A stretch of 64,000 nucleotides of DNA from Paraspadella gotoi (lineage: Eukaryota; Chaetognatha), in assembly GCA_051294375.1 (NCBI GenBank), contig CM119270.1:9177530-9241529 (forward strand). The letters are read 5' to 3'. A program made the position numbers and the translations under genes. Shown one piece after another: positions 1-12,500 of this stretch (positions are counted from its first letter, which is position 1; each line of letters begins with the position of its first letter). Under the pieces are notes generated by a model that searched no databases, had not been told where the DNA came from, and was given only the letters and a program-made list of their open reading frames with translations.

Positions 1-28
1 AGCCAGGACGGGCTTTGCCCGCCTGGCT
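1..28. repeat. GC-rich perfect-stem hairpin at window edge
   Basis: Bases 1-7 (AGCCAGG) pair with 22-28 (CCTGGCT) and 9-13 (CGGGC) pair with 17-21 (GCCCG) around a TTT loop, with one unpaired A at position 8. It could be the end of a dispersed repeat cut by the window edge; no second copy was seen here. Confidence 0.4.
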
Positions 29-230
29 CGATAAAAAAAAAACCAAGAAGTGTGCAAGAAGCTTGTTAAGAGTCACGTAATTTAATGCACTGATATATTT
101 CGCGTTTTCATACGTATACTCAATGCTCATATCCTCTTTTTGCGTAAAAATCTATCTCTCGTTCGCGCTGATCTTTTGCTCCCACAACATTTGTCTCGCA
201 TGTACTTATCTTTCGCACTCACCATTCCAG

Positions 231-349
231 ACTCTGCCGCGAGCGACGCTGCCGAATATATTTTATTAGAATTCGTAAATCCGACCTTCGCGAGTAAGAA
301 ATGGATCGAGGATCATCCCGTGGCGCGTGGGCCGCCGACGGCGAGTTGA
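231..349 (+). CDS. Possible terminal exon of an upstream gene (partial)
   Basis: A good acceptor (caccattccag) at 221-230 is followed by 119 bases open to a TGA at 347-349, entered with two bases completing a codon. The exon is much more GC-rich than its flanks and encodes about 39 residues including EYILLEFVNPTFASKKWIED. An AATAAA lies at 533-538, a plausible distance downstream. No known domain was recognised. The rest of the gene would lie left of the window. The alternative is a chance open frame, so confidence is modest. Confidence 0.35.
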
Positions 350-458
350 GGCCAGGTCTAAAAGTGGAATATTAAAGGGTGAGTTAAGGTCAGGGCTTAA
401 AGTGGAATATTAGGGGTGGGTTGAGGTCAGGTTTAACAGAGGAATAATGATGGGAAAG
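346..458 (+). repeat. Minisatellite, three diverged units of about 38 bp
   Basis: Units begin near 346, 384 and 421, each starting TTRAGGYCAGG and containing a GTGGAATATTA-like core that degenerates in the third copy. The repeat begins at the stop codon of the putative terminal exon. From 459 to 1091 the sequence is AT-rich and nothing further is recognised apart from an AATAAA at 533. Confidence 0.5.
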
Positions 459-1091
459 TAGAGACGCGCGATGCTAAACAGTTTAGTACTAAACTTCGGT
501 ATTAACTGTTGTATAAAGAGTTAATAAAATCGAGCTAGCTATTAACACAGCGAAAAAAATTAGAATTACATACCTAAAGAATGACACATGGTAATCAGTA
601 ATGGATAAATCCTATACACATTAATCATACGCGATGATCTTCACATCTTGTCCTTGATCCTTGTTGTTTAATTTTAGTATTGAAAATCATTAAAAGTAAG
701 AATTAATTCATTTAAAACCTGTTTTCAATCTATTTGATCTAAATCTCGTTTTAAAGGTTATTTGAATCTCAATACTGTTCATGAAAACTGTATGATACCC
801 GATTCTTTTAATACTATTGAAATGAACCAGTAATAAAAAGAAATCAAAATCAAGAAAAAAGCTTTTTAAAATTCATATGATTTAACATCGTCAATTATTA
901 ATAGCTTTGATTTGTCTAGGATAGCTGGGAATTGACTGAGATTGAAGAAATTAATAGTAGCTGTCAATAACTAATTAAAAAAATCCGGTTGAGTTTAAAA
1001 CTTGATTTCTTATTGTTGGAAAAACCGATAAAAAGGTAAAATATCCTGGTGCTCTTATCAATCGTCGTAAAGACATACGTCCATCAGAGCG

Positions 1092-1936
1092 ATGGCGCTC
1101 GCAGCCACGCCCACCGACGACCCTAGCATTTCCACGAACAGCGTCGAATTTCTCCGCCACATTCTGATGACTCGGGTTCCAGAAATGTTTCGTCAACACT
1201 TTCGCGCTAAACTTGAAAGGGTGACGGGTCGCGATTGGGCCGATGGCGCGTTGTGGCGTGAATTTTGTTCGGAAAACTACCAGGTAAGATTTTAGACCCA
1301 TTGACCAACGATAATATTGGTTACAGTGAAAACAGTGAAAAGTTTATTTCAGTATAACAAGCTTAGTTCATCCAATGTTTAGCGCCGCAGTGACTTTATT
1401 TTCACGTGATATGACATGACATAACATGACATGACTAAAACACTTTCTTAGCCCGTATATTTATGACATGCACTGCAACGAAATTTCGTACTCGCGGCGC
1501 AACTAATAAATAGAGTTGATAAGATGATTTTTTAAAAATTTCTAATTATTTTTATTTCTTTTATTATTGATTAATACGACAAATCAACAATTTTCCTCTA
1601 ATTCGTAAACCGCCTGCCATCAACCTATCGGTCGACTTTCTCCGCAGCTCGTTCTCAGTTTCACCAAGTTCGCCGCTCTCGGCAATCTCTGCCGAGAAGT
1701 CGGCGGGAAATTCCTCCCGTTTTTCGAGTCGTGCGACCCGAGTTTCTTCGGTCACGTGACCGAGGATCCCGAAATCAAAATGGCGGCCATTGATTACGTT
1801 CACAAACGTGACCGATTTCTCGTTGACGGAGGAAAATGGCGCGAAGACTTCGAGTGGATCGAGGTTCGGTTTTTTCGTTGTTTTTTTTTTTCACAATGAT
1901 AAAAAAAATGTTCGAATAATTGAATGTAAAATGAAA

Positions 1937-2006
<70 letters not shown>

Positions 2007-2034
2007 AAAATTAAAAAATAAAAAATAAAAAAAT

Positions 2035-2068
<34 letters not shown>

Positions 2069-3848
2069 AAATAAATAAAAAAAATAATAAAAATTTTTTA
2101 TTTTATTTTTTAATTAATTAATTAATTAATTAATTAATTAATTAATTAATTAATTAATTAATTAATAAACAAATAAATAAAGAAATCAATCAAATAAATA
2201 ACGCTTCTGCCTACTCGCAGGTCAATGTCGTCAACAAGCTCTTTCGTGATTTCCCTGACTTGAAAGACTTCTGGGTGATGGAAATTAGAGGAGGTAATTT
2301 TAATATGTCGTTTATAGTAAAGACGCCCGTTGATCGCTCAATGTTAAAATACATGAATATAAATATATCTTTCTTCCAGACACGCCACCCCCCTCTCCCC
2401 TCCCCATGCACCTCATCCCCAACGCCTCTTTCCCCGGAGCCTTCGATTCAGTCGTCGCAGTCATCGACGCTCAGATTCACGTGTTTGGCGGAGACGGAGA
2501 GAAAACCTTCCTCCCTCCACAATTTGTGTGGCGATTAGACCCACGCGTCCCCTCGTGGTCGCGCGACCTGACCACGGGCGACGTTCCGCCCGCCATGAGT
2601 TGCGCCGCGGGCGTCGTCGTCCACGGGCGTCTTTACCTTTTCGGTGGAAGCGCCGGGTTGCGGCAGAACGAGATTTATTCATATCGTAGGTGAGAATAAT
2701 ATTAAATAATAAGTAAATTAGTTTTGATAAATAGAAATTCGGTGATTGGTTTCGCATTCTCTGATAAATATTCAACGAGTTATAGGTAGAAAAATATTAA
2801 GAGCACTGAGCAGCACTGCTTTACTTGGTTTGACCATTCCTTGGGCACTAATGAAAGCTGTGTGACATTAGGAATTATCAGGCTATGAGAAATTTTCTTA
2901 GTTTTTTATTCCAGTGGGTTTAAAGTTTTAAACCTGAAACAAGTGCTATTTAGATAATTTCTCTAAAATTGATTTTCAAATTTAAGTCCAAAAAGATTAT
3001 GGAAGAAAATCCGATGCTCTGGACTGAAACCCAGCGCGAGGTGGTTGATGTGCTCGTGGACGGACGGATCGAGCTGCTTCTTCTTCGGAGGTCTCTGCAA
3101 CGAAACATCCGAGTTTAATGTCGCGGGCGGCGAGAGGAATGCCCTCCTGGGACGCACCAATCAGCTCGTCCGCTTCTCAACGGACGAGTCGGAATGGTCG
3201 GACGTCCGGACGCCCGGGCCGAGACCCTCGCCAAGATGTAAGGCGGGATGCGCGACGGTAGGTTCCAAGGCTTACGTCTACGGAGGAGCTGGTGAAAGGT
3301 AGGTTTAGGAAGATTCAAGAAATAAATATACACCAATTATAATACTTTACATACATGCTAAATTGGTACTTAAATAAATAAAATAACAATTTGTACCTCA
3401 TTAGAAAAAACTATTAAAAATGTCTTTCTAGGTTTATATTTGCTCATATTAGGTTTATATTTGTTAATTTTACGAAAGGTTACTCAACGATCTTTGGTGC
3501 TTCGATATGTCAGTCCTGACCTGGACAGAAATCATCGTTGCCTCAGAAGCAAAGCCTTCGCCCCGCGAGTTGATGACCCTCTCCGCCATCAGTGGTCGAC
3601 ACCTCATGCTGATCGGCGGAATCCAAGACGCGGCGGTTCTCGAGCAGTGGGATCAGAAGGGCGACGTTTGGATCCTCGACTTGGAGGATGAGCAGTGGAC
3701 GGAAGAGAACGCCCTTCCGCCGCAAGATGGCCAAACGGAGATTTCTAGACACAAGACGGCGCTGGTGGATGGAACCGTCTTTGTGGTCGGAGGAAGGAGA
3801 GCGACGGCGTTGGCAAGAGACGTCATTGCGATTAAGATTACTGCGTGA
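1092..3848 (+). CDS. Kelch-repeat protein (six-bladed propeller), complete, 6 exons
   Basis: Exons: 1092-1283, 1648-1863, 2221-2293, 2380-2689, about 2987-3298, 3479-3848, giving about 490 residues with compatible phases and GT-AG borders. The N-terminal 160 residues (alpha-helical, Trp-rich, e.g. GRDWADGALWREFC) match no domain I recognise; there is no BTB. Kelch Gly-Gly pairs follow hydrophobic strands near residues 198 (IHVFGG), 250 (LYLFGG), 299 (CFFFGG), 363 (AYVYGG), 410 (LMLIGG) and 475 (VFVVGG), so six blades. NDLWCFDMSVLTWTEI is a textbook blade segment. Such propellers are protein-interaction scaffolds. The exon 5 start is uncertain: acceptors ending at 2986 or 2995 both keep frame and retain LWKKIRCSGLKPSARW, the strand needed by blade three. 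Partner and pathway are unknown. An ATTAAA at 4028 may serve for polyadenylation. Confidence 0.8.
1930..2166. repeat. (TAAA)n followed by (TTAA)n
   Basis: An AT-only stretch in intron 2 of the Kelch gene. Tetranucleotide TAAA runs with interruptions change at about 2110 to uninterrupted TTAA, which is self-complementary and can extrude a cruciform. Confidence 0.9.
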
Positions 3849-5036
<1,188 letters not shown>

Positions 5037-5309
5037 GGGGGGGAAAGAAAAGAGTTTTCATTCCTATACTTCGTTCTTCCCATTTTCTCCTTCTTCTCCC
5101 TCGACGCTATTTTGTTTCCATTCGCCTCGTATTTTTTGATATTTCCTTTTTCTTTGCCTCCTACGCATATTTTACTTTTTTATTCACGTAGTTTTTCTTT
5201 TCTTCATCTTTTTTTCCTTCCCGCTTTCATATTTCATATTCGTTGTTTATAAGTTTTGTTTTTCTCTCTTAACTTCTTTTCCTTCTTCCTTCGTCTCGCT
5301 TCTCTTCGT

Positions 5310-5382
5310 TTCTTTTTCTTTTTCTTTTTCTTTTTCTTTTTCTTTTTCTTTTTCTTTTTCTTTTTCTTTTTCTTTTTCTTTT
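5310..5382 (+). repeat. (CTTTTT)n hexanucleotide repeat
   Basis: About twelve copies of TTTTTC in a pyrimidine-only tract. Confidence 0.9.
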
Positions 5383-5483
5383 CTTTTTTTCTCCTTTCAC
5401 TCTTTTGTTTTTCTTTCCGATATTTTTCATACCCTTTTCTTTTGTTTGGGGTTTTCGTTTCCATCCTCTCATTGTTGGCCTGC

Positions 5484-5516
5484 GTCTCTCTCTCTCTCTC
5501 TTCTCTCTTCCTCTCT

Positions 5517-5558
<42 letters not shown>
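5484..5558 (+). repeat. (CT)n microsatellite
   Basis: CT dinucleotides with a few TTC interruptions. They are followed at 5580-5690 by a short GC-rich patch containing GCCGCC repeats that could mark a promoter or UTR; no gene was found attached to it. Confidence 0.9.
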
Positions 5559-5562
<4 letters not shown>

Positions 5563-6339
5563 AAGTAAGCCTGGGAAGATTTGCTTTTTCCGGTCATTCG
5601 GACCCTACTCCGCTGCCGCCGCCACCGCCGCCGTCGCTACCATAGCTGCTTTTCTCGACCGCCGCCCCTCATCGTTGCCATGGAAGCCATAAACAAAACT
5701 TAACCAATTCTGCCCCCGGAAGGCGCGAGAGCTCGAGAGGCTTAGGCTGAATGTTGGGGTGAGATTGCGGTTGGGATTGTCCTTGGGGATGGAGCTGGCA
5801 GATCAGGGGAAGTGAGTAAGGGTGAGTTAGATACAATAAGTTTTACAAGGAGGGAAACTATGAAGGGCTGTAATGAGGAGAGGAAAAAAAATTAAGGTAC
5901 AATTGTTGATGGATAGGCAGAAATATAAAAATAAAAAAAACTATTAGTTATATTTTTTTTAATAATCGGAGTCAAAAAGGAAAAAGACGTCTCTGTCTCT
6001 GAGTTTTTTTCAGTCTATAAAAAATATATCCAACTACAAGTTATTAAAGTTAAATGGAATAGATAAAACGGGCATTGAAAAAGAAAAGTTGGGACAATTA
6101 CAGTTATTCGGAGGAAATCAGGATGAATTCGAACAGAGAAGCTGAAGAGAGAAGAAAATATCGGAGAGAGAGTGAGAGACAATCCGAATCGAGTCGGGCA
6201 ACGATTGAGTAGAGAAATTGCGCTGCCTGAAAGAAGACGTTCAACGATGCCGGAATGCGAATCACTGCAATGGAAACTCGGGACTCAGGTTTGAGACTTT
6301 GCGAGATTGAGCTCGAAAGTGTGAGAGAGAAAAAGAGAT

Positions 6340-6445
<106 letters not shown>

Positions 6446-6890
6446 GTGAGTGATGGAACTTTGGAGCGAGGTAAGAAGCTTTTGTCGAGTTGAACCTCGG
6501 TTGAGGTGACGATGACGAGTAACAAGCAAGCGATGACGAAGAAGAAGATAACGACGCCGACGACGAACAAGATAATTCTAATGGTTTGATAATTACGTTG
6601 GATACCAGATGATAACAATACAAAGAATTTGGGATATCTTGACAAGACATAACAAGACATAATAAGAAAAACCAAAACATAACATAACAAGACCGTAGTG
6701 AAGACAAGAAGACAATACTCGCAATCACAATCACTAGAGACGTTAACGATGTTTCTAAAAAAAAACCAAAAAAACATAAGAACACAAGGACGAAGATAGA
6801 TTAATATGACAATGACGACGAAAATGCCGATGGAGACTAGAATATGCGACCGAGACGATGATTTAAATGTCGAAAAAACTGCGAGGACCG

Positions 6891-6891
6891 A

Positions 6892-6942
<51 letters not shown>
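6891..6942 (+). repeat. (GAC)n trinucleotide repeat
   Basis: About seventeen GAC units. Further GAC/GAT/GAA-rich sequence recurs at 7030-7075 and 7320-7440. All frames give homopolymers (Asp, Thr, Arg), so coding status cannot be judged here. Confidence 0.9.
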
Positions 6943-7079
6943 CCTTCGAAGGCGACGGAGCCTCGATAGAAAACCATTTTTAGTTCACAAGGCGACGATG
7001 ATGATGATTGAAGCGGTCAATAGTGAGGTCATCGACGATGACGACGACGACGAAGAAGACGAAGACAACTCTTTTTAAA

Positions 7080-8990
7080 ATCGTATTTGAGAAATTAAAC
7101 CGAGGTATCGTGGATCGGCGATCCCACTCTGAGCCAATGAATGATGGTGGATGTGAGTCGGGGTGAATAAACGGCCAATTTACGACAAGGATAACGTTTA
7201 ATGGCAAACGACCACAACAGTAAAATAAGGATGACATCAGCAGCGATGAAGTTGATGAGCCAAAAAAAGGGTTGAACCAGATTTTATGGGCTTTCGTTTT
7301 ATATATTTGACAAAAAAAAAAAAGACGAGGATGACGATGACGTCCAAAACGAGGCTGGCGCCATTGGTGATTGGATTGTCGACGGCGGGGGGCGCCACCG
7401 ACGCCAGCGGGAGACGACAACGACGATGATGTTGACAACCGCGGCTTCGAACCAGGAGAGGACGACGTCTGAGCAATATTTACCGAAAGAGGCCAATTTT
7501 AAAATTATACACGTTCAAAATATATATAAAGCATATAGATAGACAACTAAACTGAGCCTCCGTGATTCGACGAATTTCTTTTAAAAGTGTGAATTCAGCG
7601 CCATTTAGAGAGTCACTCTCTCGCAGACTCACAGCTCATGGCCGCCTTCGATACTCTTTTCGCCGAGTCGCCGCTCTTAGAGACTATGTGACTTCTTTCC
7701 TCACATTTCATTTTTCAGAAATAAAACGCGAGAAGGTTGGGTAGTGAAACTGGAGAAGGGAGCGTGGTTATGTCCGTGAAGTTAGGGGGGGGCGGTGGCG
7801 ATGGTAAAACCGAATTATTTGAAAGAAGACGAGAAGAAAACATAAATCTTCTTTGGACAAATCGGATGTGATGGTGAGTGTCTAGACTCTCTCAACTCAC
7901 GCCCGTGGTTATTTTCCGTGGTTTCGTCGCCGAATTTATATATTTAGAAACTATTTTTGAATATTTTTATATACTCTTTCGTTGGGTTACCGATTTATTT
8001 ACATTATTTTGCTGTATGTAGTTTTGTTCGTCGTTTTCTTATCTCTCCCTTTTTTGCCGTCAAAATTAGGAATGATGAAAATACCACCCACATTTTTTGA
8101 GAGTTGCCTCGAATTTCAAACTTCAAATGTTATGAGAGACTCCGACTGACAATCTCCGATCGAATGGCACAGAGAAAATAGTACGAATGGCAGGAACGGC
8201 AAAACTAGAACATAGTATCAACTATAGAGTTTATAAATAGAAATGACGTGGGTTATATGTAGGCAAATCGAACCAATGACCGAACGGCGATATCCAAAAC
8301 CCAAGAGCGAAGGCGCCAACGACATCTCCTGTTATGGTGCGAATAGCACCAATGGCAAATGCGGCAATGGCATCAGTGGTTAAGGCGCGAATCTGGTCGT
8401 CTTCGCCGTCTAACATATTAAGTTCGACTAATCTTTCCTTTTTTCTTCATCACAATGAGAAAAAAACCAGAAAATTCGAATGTCTTAAAAGAGTAAACGT
8501 ACAAATTTAACATTTAAATAAAAAAAAGCAAAACAAACAGCGAACTAAGTTTAATTGAATAAATATTTTCTTGATTAAGAAGGATATTTAATTGTTCAGC
8601 ATTACGCAAATTAAAGTGGGTTTTACAACTTAAATAACTAAACAAAATAATTGCAAAAATGCACTTGGAAAAACCCACTGAAAATTGCTTAATACTAACC
8701 ATTCGCAAATAATAAATATATCTAAAGATTAAAACGCAAAATAAAATTATTAAATGTCAAACATCAATCATTATTAAGAAAATTATTCGTTATTGTTAAT
8801 TTTAGTCTCATTCGCTTGGTAGTTCACTCAACAAACTTTCTTCGATTTTAATAATTCATGCAGAGTCAAAACTCGGGCTGAAACCAGAGTGGATTTCTGA
8901 GAAGAAAAAATCCTTTCGAGACAAGAGACGTTTTTTCGAGAGAAGAAAATGGGCTTGTATCTAAGCAACGGCGAATTTATGATGGGCGAG
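7080..8990. other. Intergenic, no gene recognised
   Basis: The bases around 7117-7165 (ctctgagccaatg, then gatggtggatgtgag) resemble the end of the 255-bp dispersed family found at 50.3 and 59 kb, so a decayed fragment may lie here. The rest is AT-rich with no supported feature. Confidence 0.4.
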
Positions 8991-8997
8991 AAAAATA

Positions 8998-8999
<2 letters not shown>

Positions 9000-9060
<61 letters not shown>

Positions 9061-9110
9061 AAAGAGAGAGAGGAGAAGAGAGGAGAAGAGAGAGAGAGAG
9101 AAAGAGGAGA
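9000..9110 (+). repeat. (GA)n microsatellite with AGA interruptions
   Basis: Interrupted GA dinucleotide tract in purine-rich sequence. Confidence 0.9.
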
Positions 9111-9198
9111 AGTGTAAATATTTCTGTGTTCACGTTCCCAAAATCTGCTCTTTTTTGCTAACTGTTTACTATATATTGAGTGAAGAACTATACCTTTG

Positions 9199-9506
9199 TG
9201 AGAGAAAGTAAGAATTATATTAGTAGTTCTCAAGCTTTACGAGCGGTGAAGGCAGGTTTGGTTTTAATGTTTCTTTACTGATTTATTTTGTATTAAGTTT
9301 TTATTTAATTATCGTTATATAAGTCTTTTATATAGATCGCTTCCAATGCGTTTCTATTGTCGTTAAGCGTTCAATGTTTCAAATGCGTTCATGCGTTTTG
9401 TTCTCAATTGCCTTACTTGATGATTAACATGAATACAACGCTTTCATGCAACACGATTCTTCGTCACTTTATTAGTCATGTTTTTATCGAGACTTACATT
9501 TTCTGG
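9199..9506 (+). repeat. Dispersed repeat family C, copy 1
   Basis: Pairs with 15940-16275 in the same orientation. Shared landmarks in order are GAGAGAAAGTAAGAATT, TACGAGCG, a CCAATGCGTTT / CCATGCGTTTT block, ATGCGTTCAT, ACACGATT, and TTATTAGTCATGTTTT followed by TCGAGA.CTTACA. The copies differ by many small indels. No terminal repeats or coding capacity were seen, so the class is unknown. Confidence 0.6.
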
Positions 9507-12500
9507 GACATGCTTTCTTATCCGCATTGGGTCATGCATGGCACTCTTCGAGCCTTACCTCGCAATAATGCTGAATTCGGTTTCATATTCAAGGGTTTTG
9601 AAAATTCTATATTTAAAAGTTTACTTTCGCCTTTAGACGTGCGCGTGGACGTAAGGAAGAGATACGCGATCCATATATTGCATCTTTAACTAAGAATTTT
9701 AAAGACAGATTAGGAGTGATCTTAACTCGGCCTGAGAACCACAATTTAATGCACTAATTTTACCGGGGGTCTTTCAAATTATTGTATGCTTATGAGAAAT
9801 CTGCTAAGTTTTCATAATTCCGATCTTGATCTACAGAGCAAGGCGAATATTACCGTCATTGAATATTATAGCAAGAAAAGCGCTTATTAATATACGATGC
9901 GGGATCAATTTCCTGATGACTTTGACCAATTCTATGGGAATCTGCTCCGCAAACGGAAAGACATCGGATCAACTCGAAACTGGTGCCAATGGCTATGCCA
10001 CGAAGGCAGCACTTACAAAACTGCAAATTTTTTCAATCAAGTTCAGACGACATTCCTTCAACTCAGTATATCTAGCCGTTTCTGAAGGAAACAGGTGCTT
10101 GCCAACACAGCCTACGGCTTTCGGAATGGTGATTATTCCGCTCCAAGATGACAAGTTGTAAGTAAAATCCGGCTTCACAATGTGCGTATAAGGTGGGTGG
10201 ACGAACTCTGTTCGCGAATCGCGAAGCTCAAGCTCGCTGCGAAAACCGCAATGAAAGTCGAGAGTCAAACGCAATGGTGAACTTTAAAAGAAAAAAATCG
10301 TCAAGAAATTGACTCTTGAAAAGAAGAGAGGATATTAAGGGTATTGATTGCCAATTGAACTTGAAGGCTGGAGATGGGTTTTAAGGTTTTAAGTGAGGAG
10401 GCTGAATGCAGAATAGCGTCTGATTTCGGTTCCACGTCCAAGTGATTGCAAATAATTTTTAAAGTTCCGCGGCACTTTTCTCACTAACGAATCATAACCA
10501 ATATAAGTCGGCTCAACAATTATGAATTTACGGACTCATTGGTTATAATTTCTTCAATGTTCCTCCGCCAATGAACAATAATTTATTCATAAATCTAATC
10601 CAATTAAGTTTCCAGACTCGTCCCTCTCTCTCGAATTTTGGCGCTTCCCAGAAGATTGCTTTGGGCAAGTCTTCGTTCAACGTTGCACCTCTTCGATGCG
10701 ATGTGCCCTGGTCTGGGGCTCAAAATATCATGCTGACTGCCTGCAGATGATGAAGGGAACCTCACGCTCCATGATTTTTAAACATTTTGAGGCAGACGTT
10801 TGAATCTGTATTGGGGTAAGGAACCGCAACAAATTGAATTGGATTTAAATGGTTGAATGCCCCAGCCTTAAGTTCAAATTCGTTATTCAATAAAAAAGAA
10901 AGTCGCATGCTGCTAACTTATTGGGCCCAGCAGTTTTAAAGATGGGGCATTCAAAACGTCGTTCAGGACTCCTAAAAAGATTTTGGAAGCACGCCATTCC
11001 GTTTCCAAGATCACGCTGGTTTGTGAATTTGTTTGCAATTAAAGGGATGCACTTGGTCCTCGCCGAAGAATGCAGGTGATACTTCACATTAACTTATTGG
11101 AAAGTATAAGAAAATTTTAAAATTAAAAGTCCCCTTTGTTTAATTTGAAATTTGCAAGTTATACATACAGAATTAAGAGTTGTTTCAAAATGAAGAAGTA
11201 CATTTAATATTTAATTGAATTTCCTACAAAGCAGGCCGAAAAAATGGGTTCCAATTGGTCAGTGCCAATAATGGAACAGATCGAGATCTCCGCATCAAAG
11301 TCAGCAGTCATTGATAAAAATGTAAAAAAGTAACTTTTAATTCTCGACGCTTTCGCGGCGCGCACTGATCCATTTGGGGGGGGAAAAAAAAAAGGAAAAA
11401 AAATTTTAAAAAAAGAAAATTTTTCCTTGTTTTTTGTCCACGAACAAAACGATCATTTATTTAATAGATGCGAAATTTTTAAAATTTTTTGTTAAAGGGG
11501 GATAGAATATTTTTTTGTAAGAATAGGGCTAATGTTTTTCGATGTATTATCTCCTCAAGGATTGAAGTATGTAAATACAGGAAAATTGTAAAGAAGTTGT
11601 GATAAAATTCTCAATCAGTACATTGCTTCATCGCACTTTCCCTAGGTGAATCAAACGGGTAACTTTAGCGCCTTTACGCGATTTCTCAGCTGGCGCATCT
11701 TCGGCATCATCACCTGAAAGTGCAACGAAAGCGACGCTCAAATTAATGAGGGATTGGGCACAATTTCGTCTGTGTCGCTCTGAGGTTTTTAACCCACAAA
11801 TGGTTAATTCTCATTGGACACTGCTTTACTAGATATCTGGTTCAAAATATAATGCTTACAGAGTCATTTAATTAAAAGTTTAAACCTTGACACGGAAGAA
11901 TTATAAGAGCTTTCTAGTTGAAAATAACGTTTAAAAGAAACGAATTTTTGTAAATGAATTGCAATCCTTTTTTTATGAATTTTATTTTGCAGAGCCTCAC
12001 ACTATGGTTTGCGCAAAGAACTTACTCTCTGGCCTCATCTCTATATGGCCTTATGATTTTACGTTAGAAAATTTAACATTTTTAAAGAATGCATACATTA
12101 ATGAATTGCCTTTTATAAAAGCAAGTCTAATGTTCTGATCGGGCACCGCTTGGAAATAAGTTGTTGCCGCGACGAGGAATCCGGCGCGGATCTCAAAGCA
12201 TGCATCAAACCCAGGGGTTGTCGGCTCATTGGTTCTGACGGAAACTTCAGCTTAGTAAGCAATTAATTGTGCCAATTATTTTTCAATGATAAGATTTTTA
12301 CACAGCAATTAAAAACTATGTACAGATTTTTAAACGATTTCTCCCTGTTGCCAAAATTGTTTATCTTGAGATAAAGAAGCTCTAAAAAATAGAAGATTCC
12401 CTCGCAAATTAGTGTGGGCTGCAGATTTGCTTTTCCTGGCGTAGGCCGCGATGCCTGCCGCCAAACTTCCACGGAAGCCCCGCAAAGTTGGCTAAATGCG

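Noticed and set aside
9826-10161. Overlapping 111- and 62-residue plus-strand open frames
   Set aside because: Two different frames are open over the same bases and neither shows a domain or conserved pattern.
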